DNA of 64,000 bases, from contig JACDOX010000085.1 of the NCBI GenBank assembly GCA_014549065.1, forward strand, positions 1,720,396-1,784,395, read 5' to 3'. The notes beneath the pieces were generated by a model, which ran no database searches, was not told the DNA's origin, and worked only from the letters and a program-made list of their open reading frames with translations. A program made the position numbers and the translations under genes. The DNA comes from Cardinalis cardinalis (Eukaryota > Chordata > Aves > Passeriformes > Cardinalidae). The first letter of the stretch is position 1. Every line of letters begins with the position of its first letter. This document shows, one piece after another, positions 62,093-64,000 of the stretch.

Positions 62093-63900
62093 ATGGCCGG
62101 GGCGCTGCTGCGCGGGGTGCGGCGCTTCCCGTGGCTCTGCAACGTGCTGCTCTACGGCGGGCTGTTCGCGGCCGGGGACGCGGCGCAGCAGCTGCTGCGG
62201 GGCCAGCCGCCCGACTGGGCGCAGACGCGCCGCGTGGCGCTGGTGGCCCTGGCCTTCCACGGCAACTTCAGCTACGTGTGGCTGCGGGCGCTGGAGCGGG
62301 CGCTGCCCGGCCGCCGCCCGCCCGCCGTGCTGGGCAAGGTGCTCTGCGATCAGCTGCTGGGCGCGCCCGTCGCCGTCCTGGCCTTCTACACGGGTGAGTG
62401 CCGGGGCTGCCCCGCCGAGCCCCGCGCGTCCGCCGGCCCCGCATCCCCCGGCAGCGGCCCCGCATCCTCCGGCAGCGGCCCCGCATCCCCCGGCAGAGGC
62501 CCCGCATCCCCCGGCAGCGGCCCCGCAGCGCGACCCGCGCCTGGCTCGGGCAGCGCAGAGCGCACAGCGGGACCGGTATCCCCCCCAAGGGGCCGGTTTG
62601 CAGCTGAATGGGGACCCCCGGCCGGGGGAATGGGGGCCCCCTGCCCGCCCCGCGCCGCTCCCGCACCCCAAAGCGCCGCTCGGGGAGCGGGACCAGGGGG
62701 CTCTGCAAAGCCCAGCAGCTCCCTCCGAGGATGCCCGAGGGCGCTGAACCGCCTGTGGCACTGCAGAGCTTTCCAGGAGCGGTGCTGGACCAAAGGAGGC
62801 CTGTCCTGAGCTCGGCCGGGCGCGGAGCTTTCAATTAGCAGCAAAGAATGCAGAGCACCTCGCACGGATTGCNGCATCCGTGTCTGTTTGAATTGCTNTG
62901 CTCGGTTCTCAGCATCTGCTGCCTCGTTTTCCAAAACACAGGTGTAGATGTCAGGAAATGCCATCTTTCAGTGAACCAGCTTCTGCTGTGAGAGTCTATG
63001 AAATAAAGCANGCTATTAATGGCTAATCTCGAAAACTAACAAGTAACAAGATACTTTAAAGAAGTCTAGTATCTATTTCAGAAATAAACATGAGGGAATA
63101 AGAAAATTAATAGGTGAGACTAATGTAATTAAATGCTCTCATTTAACTTAATGTGTTAGCCAGTAAGACAGGTCCTCTTTTTGTCTGAGGTTGGGAGATG
63201 TGCATTCTATCACTCCAACAGGGAAAATACTCAATTTGTGACTGAAGAGAAATGAAGTAAAAAAAGAAGTCAAACACCAGATACTTCCACTCAAGATCTT
63301 AACTATGTCACAACTTAAGCTCAGAATTGTCCAAGGGCCAGAATGATCTGAAGGGCCAGAAAAGGGCCAGTAAAAGTCCCTGAATTGGGTAGCAGGAAAA
63401 NGATGTATCCATTGAGAGATACTGGTAAACCAAGGCATGGGAACGCCTAGAAAGATCCCGGAGTCGGGCTGGGGAGCCTCTGCCTATGTGCAAAANGCTT
63501 TCTTCTCTCTCTGGTGGGTGCAAAAGGGGCTTTTATCCCCTCTGTCCCACCACTACAGCAGTGGTGTGTGGTATGGCAGAGAAACAGATACCACAACAGC
63601 TGTACACCCAGTAAATCCCAGCTGAAACCATGTGTCAGTGCTGGCAGTCAGGTCAATAGGTGAGGAGATTTGATGCCATTAGGTAGTCAGAATGGTATTT
63701 GTGTAACAATGTCNGCTTTTCTTTCAGAGGTATTATAATGATTTTGAGAAGGGTCTGGGATGTCACTGGAAAATGTGAACATTTCATTTTTTGCATTTTT
63801 TCTGATTGTTGTAAATATTTTACCACTAGGTATGAGCATCCTTCAGAGGAAAGAGGACATCTTTTCAGACTGTAAAAAGAAATTTTGGAATACATATAAG
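62093..63900 (+). CDS. MPV17L: MPV17L, Mpv17-like membrane protein, 5' part (exons 1-2; continues past window)
   Basis: Exons 62093-62393 and 63830-63900 give 124 residues in frame and end at a donor (AAG|gtgagg); the remaining coding exons lie beyond position 64000. The protein begins MAGALLRGVRRFPWLCNVLLYGGLFAAGD and continues with QTRRVALVALAFHGNFSYVW, LERALPGR, KVLCDQLLGAP, then MSILQRKEDIF and KKKFWNTYK, all close to mammalian MPV17L (M-LP). The family is the Mpv17/PMP22 four-pass membrane proteins; MPV17L is reported in peroxisomes and mitochondria and linked to reactive-oxygen handling. The GDAxQQ and WLRxLERxLPG patterns are family hallmarks. Intron 1 begins inside the GC island and includes a 21-bp tandem array. 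Confidence 0.93.
62435..62527. repeat. 21-bp GC-rich tandem repeat in MPV17L intron 1
   Basis: Four units of the form 'ggccccgcatcccccggcag' plus one base at 62435, 62456, 62477 and 62498, with single-base differences (cctcc; cagagg), and a partial fifth. The 21-bp period is a multiple of three, which keeps artificial frames open on both strands. Confidence 0.9.
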
Positions 63901-63932
63901 GTGAGGCAAGCAATTTGCTTATCTCACAGTTA

Positions 63933-63953
63933 AACAACAACAACAACAACAAA
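63933..63953. repeat. (CAA)n microsatellite
   Basis: Six consecutive CAA units shortly after the MPV17L exon 2 donor. Confidence 0.85.
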
Positions 63954-63965
63954 AGGATAATATTT

Positions 63966-64000
63966 CTCTTCTCTTCTCTTCTCTTCTCTTCTCTTCTCTT
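63966..64000. repeat. (CTCTT)7 microsatellite reaching the window end
   Basis: Seven perfect CTCTT units up to the last base; the array probably continues outside. Confidence 0.9.

Noticed and set aside
61814..62964. Long alternative frames over MPV17L exon 1 and intron 1
   Set aside because: Overlap a clear MPV17L exon in another frame; maintained by GC content and the 21-bp repeat.
1..64000. CRISPR arrays, bacterial operons, phage or intact retroviral genes
   Set aside because: Nothing of this kind is visible; the repeats are microsatellites, minisatellites and CR1 fragments in a vertebrate genome.

Overview
The window is nuclear vertebrate DNA, almost certainly from a bird. Several things point there: GT-AG split genes with close vertebrate orthologues, compact introns, very GC-rich CpG-island promoters carrying minisatellites, and chicken-repeat-1 (CR1) LINE fragments as the only interspersed repeats I recognise. 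The run RRN3 - NTAN1 - PDXDC1 - MPV17L matches the gene content of human 16p13.11. The assembly has one 246-bp N gap (1977-2222) and many isolated single Ns.

Layout, left to right. 1-1976 is intergenic and holds two pieces of an old CR1 ORF2. RSL1D1 (+, 9 exons, 2412-7012) follows the gap. A one-exon TMEM238-family membrane protein gene (+, 9111-9500) follows. 9.6-15.5 kb is mostly featureless intergenic DNA. A CpG island with a two-unit minisatellite precedes RRN3 (+, 17 coding exons seen, 16200-25862; the first part of the family N-terminus is not found). Two CR1 fragments with their 3' ends facing outward and a 32-bp minisatellite array separate RRN3 from NTAN1 (+, 10 exons, 29085-35153). 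NTAN1 converges tail to tail on PDXDC1 (-, 23 exons, 60410 down to 37191); their poly(A) signals lie about 280 bp apart. A 1.7-kb GC-rich interval separates the start codons of PDXDC1 and MPV17L (+, first two coding exons, 62093-63900, continuing beyond the window).

RRN3 (Pol I initiation) and RSL1D1 (nucleolar L1-domain protein) both serve ribosome production and lie within 14 kb of each other. NTAN1 acts in the Asn branch of the N-degron pathway. PDXDC1 has a decarboxylase-like fold but appears to lack the usual PLP residues. MPV17L is a peroxisomal/mitochondrial membrane protein. For PDXDC1, NTAN1, RSL1D1 and RRN3 I traced exons by splice sites and phase, and the joined lengths are in frame without stops (789, 310, 446 and at least 616 residues). 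I found no clearly new genetic system. The most interesting points are the altered active site of PDXDC1, replaced regulatory serines at the RRN3 C-terminus, the unresolved RRN3 first exon beside a dimeric minisatellite, and GC-rich tandem arrays at several promoters.
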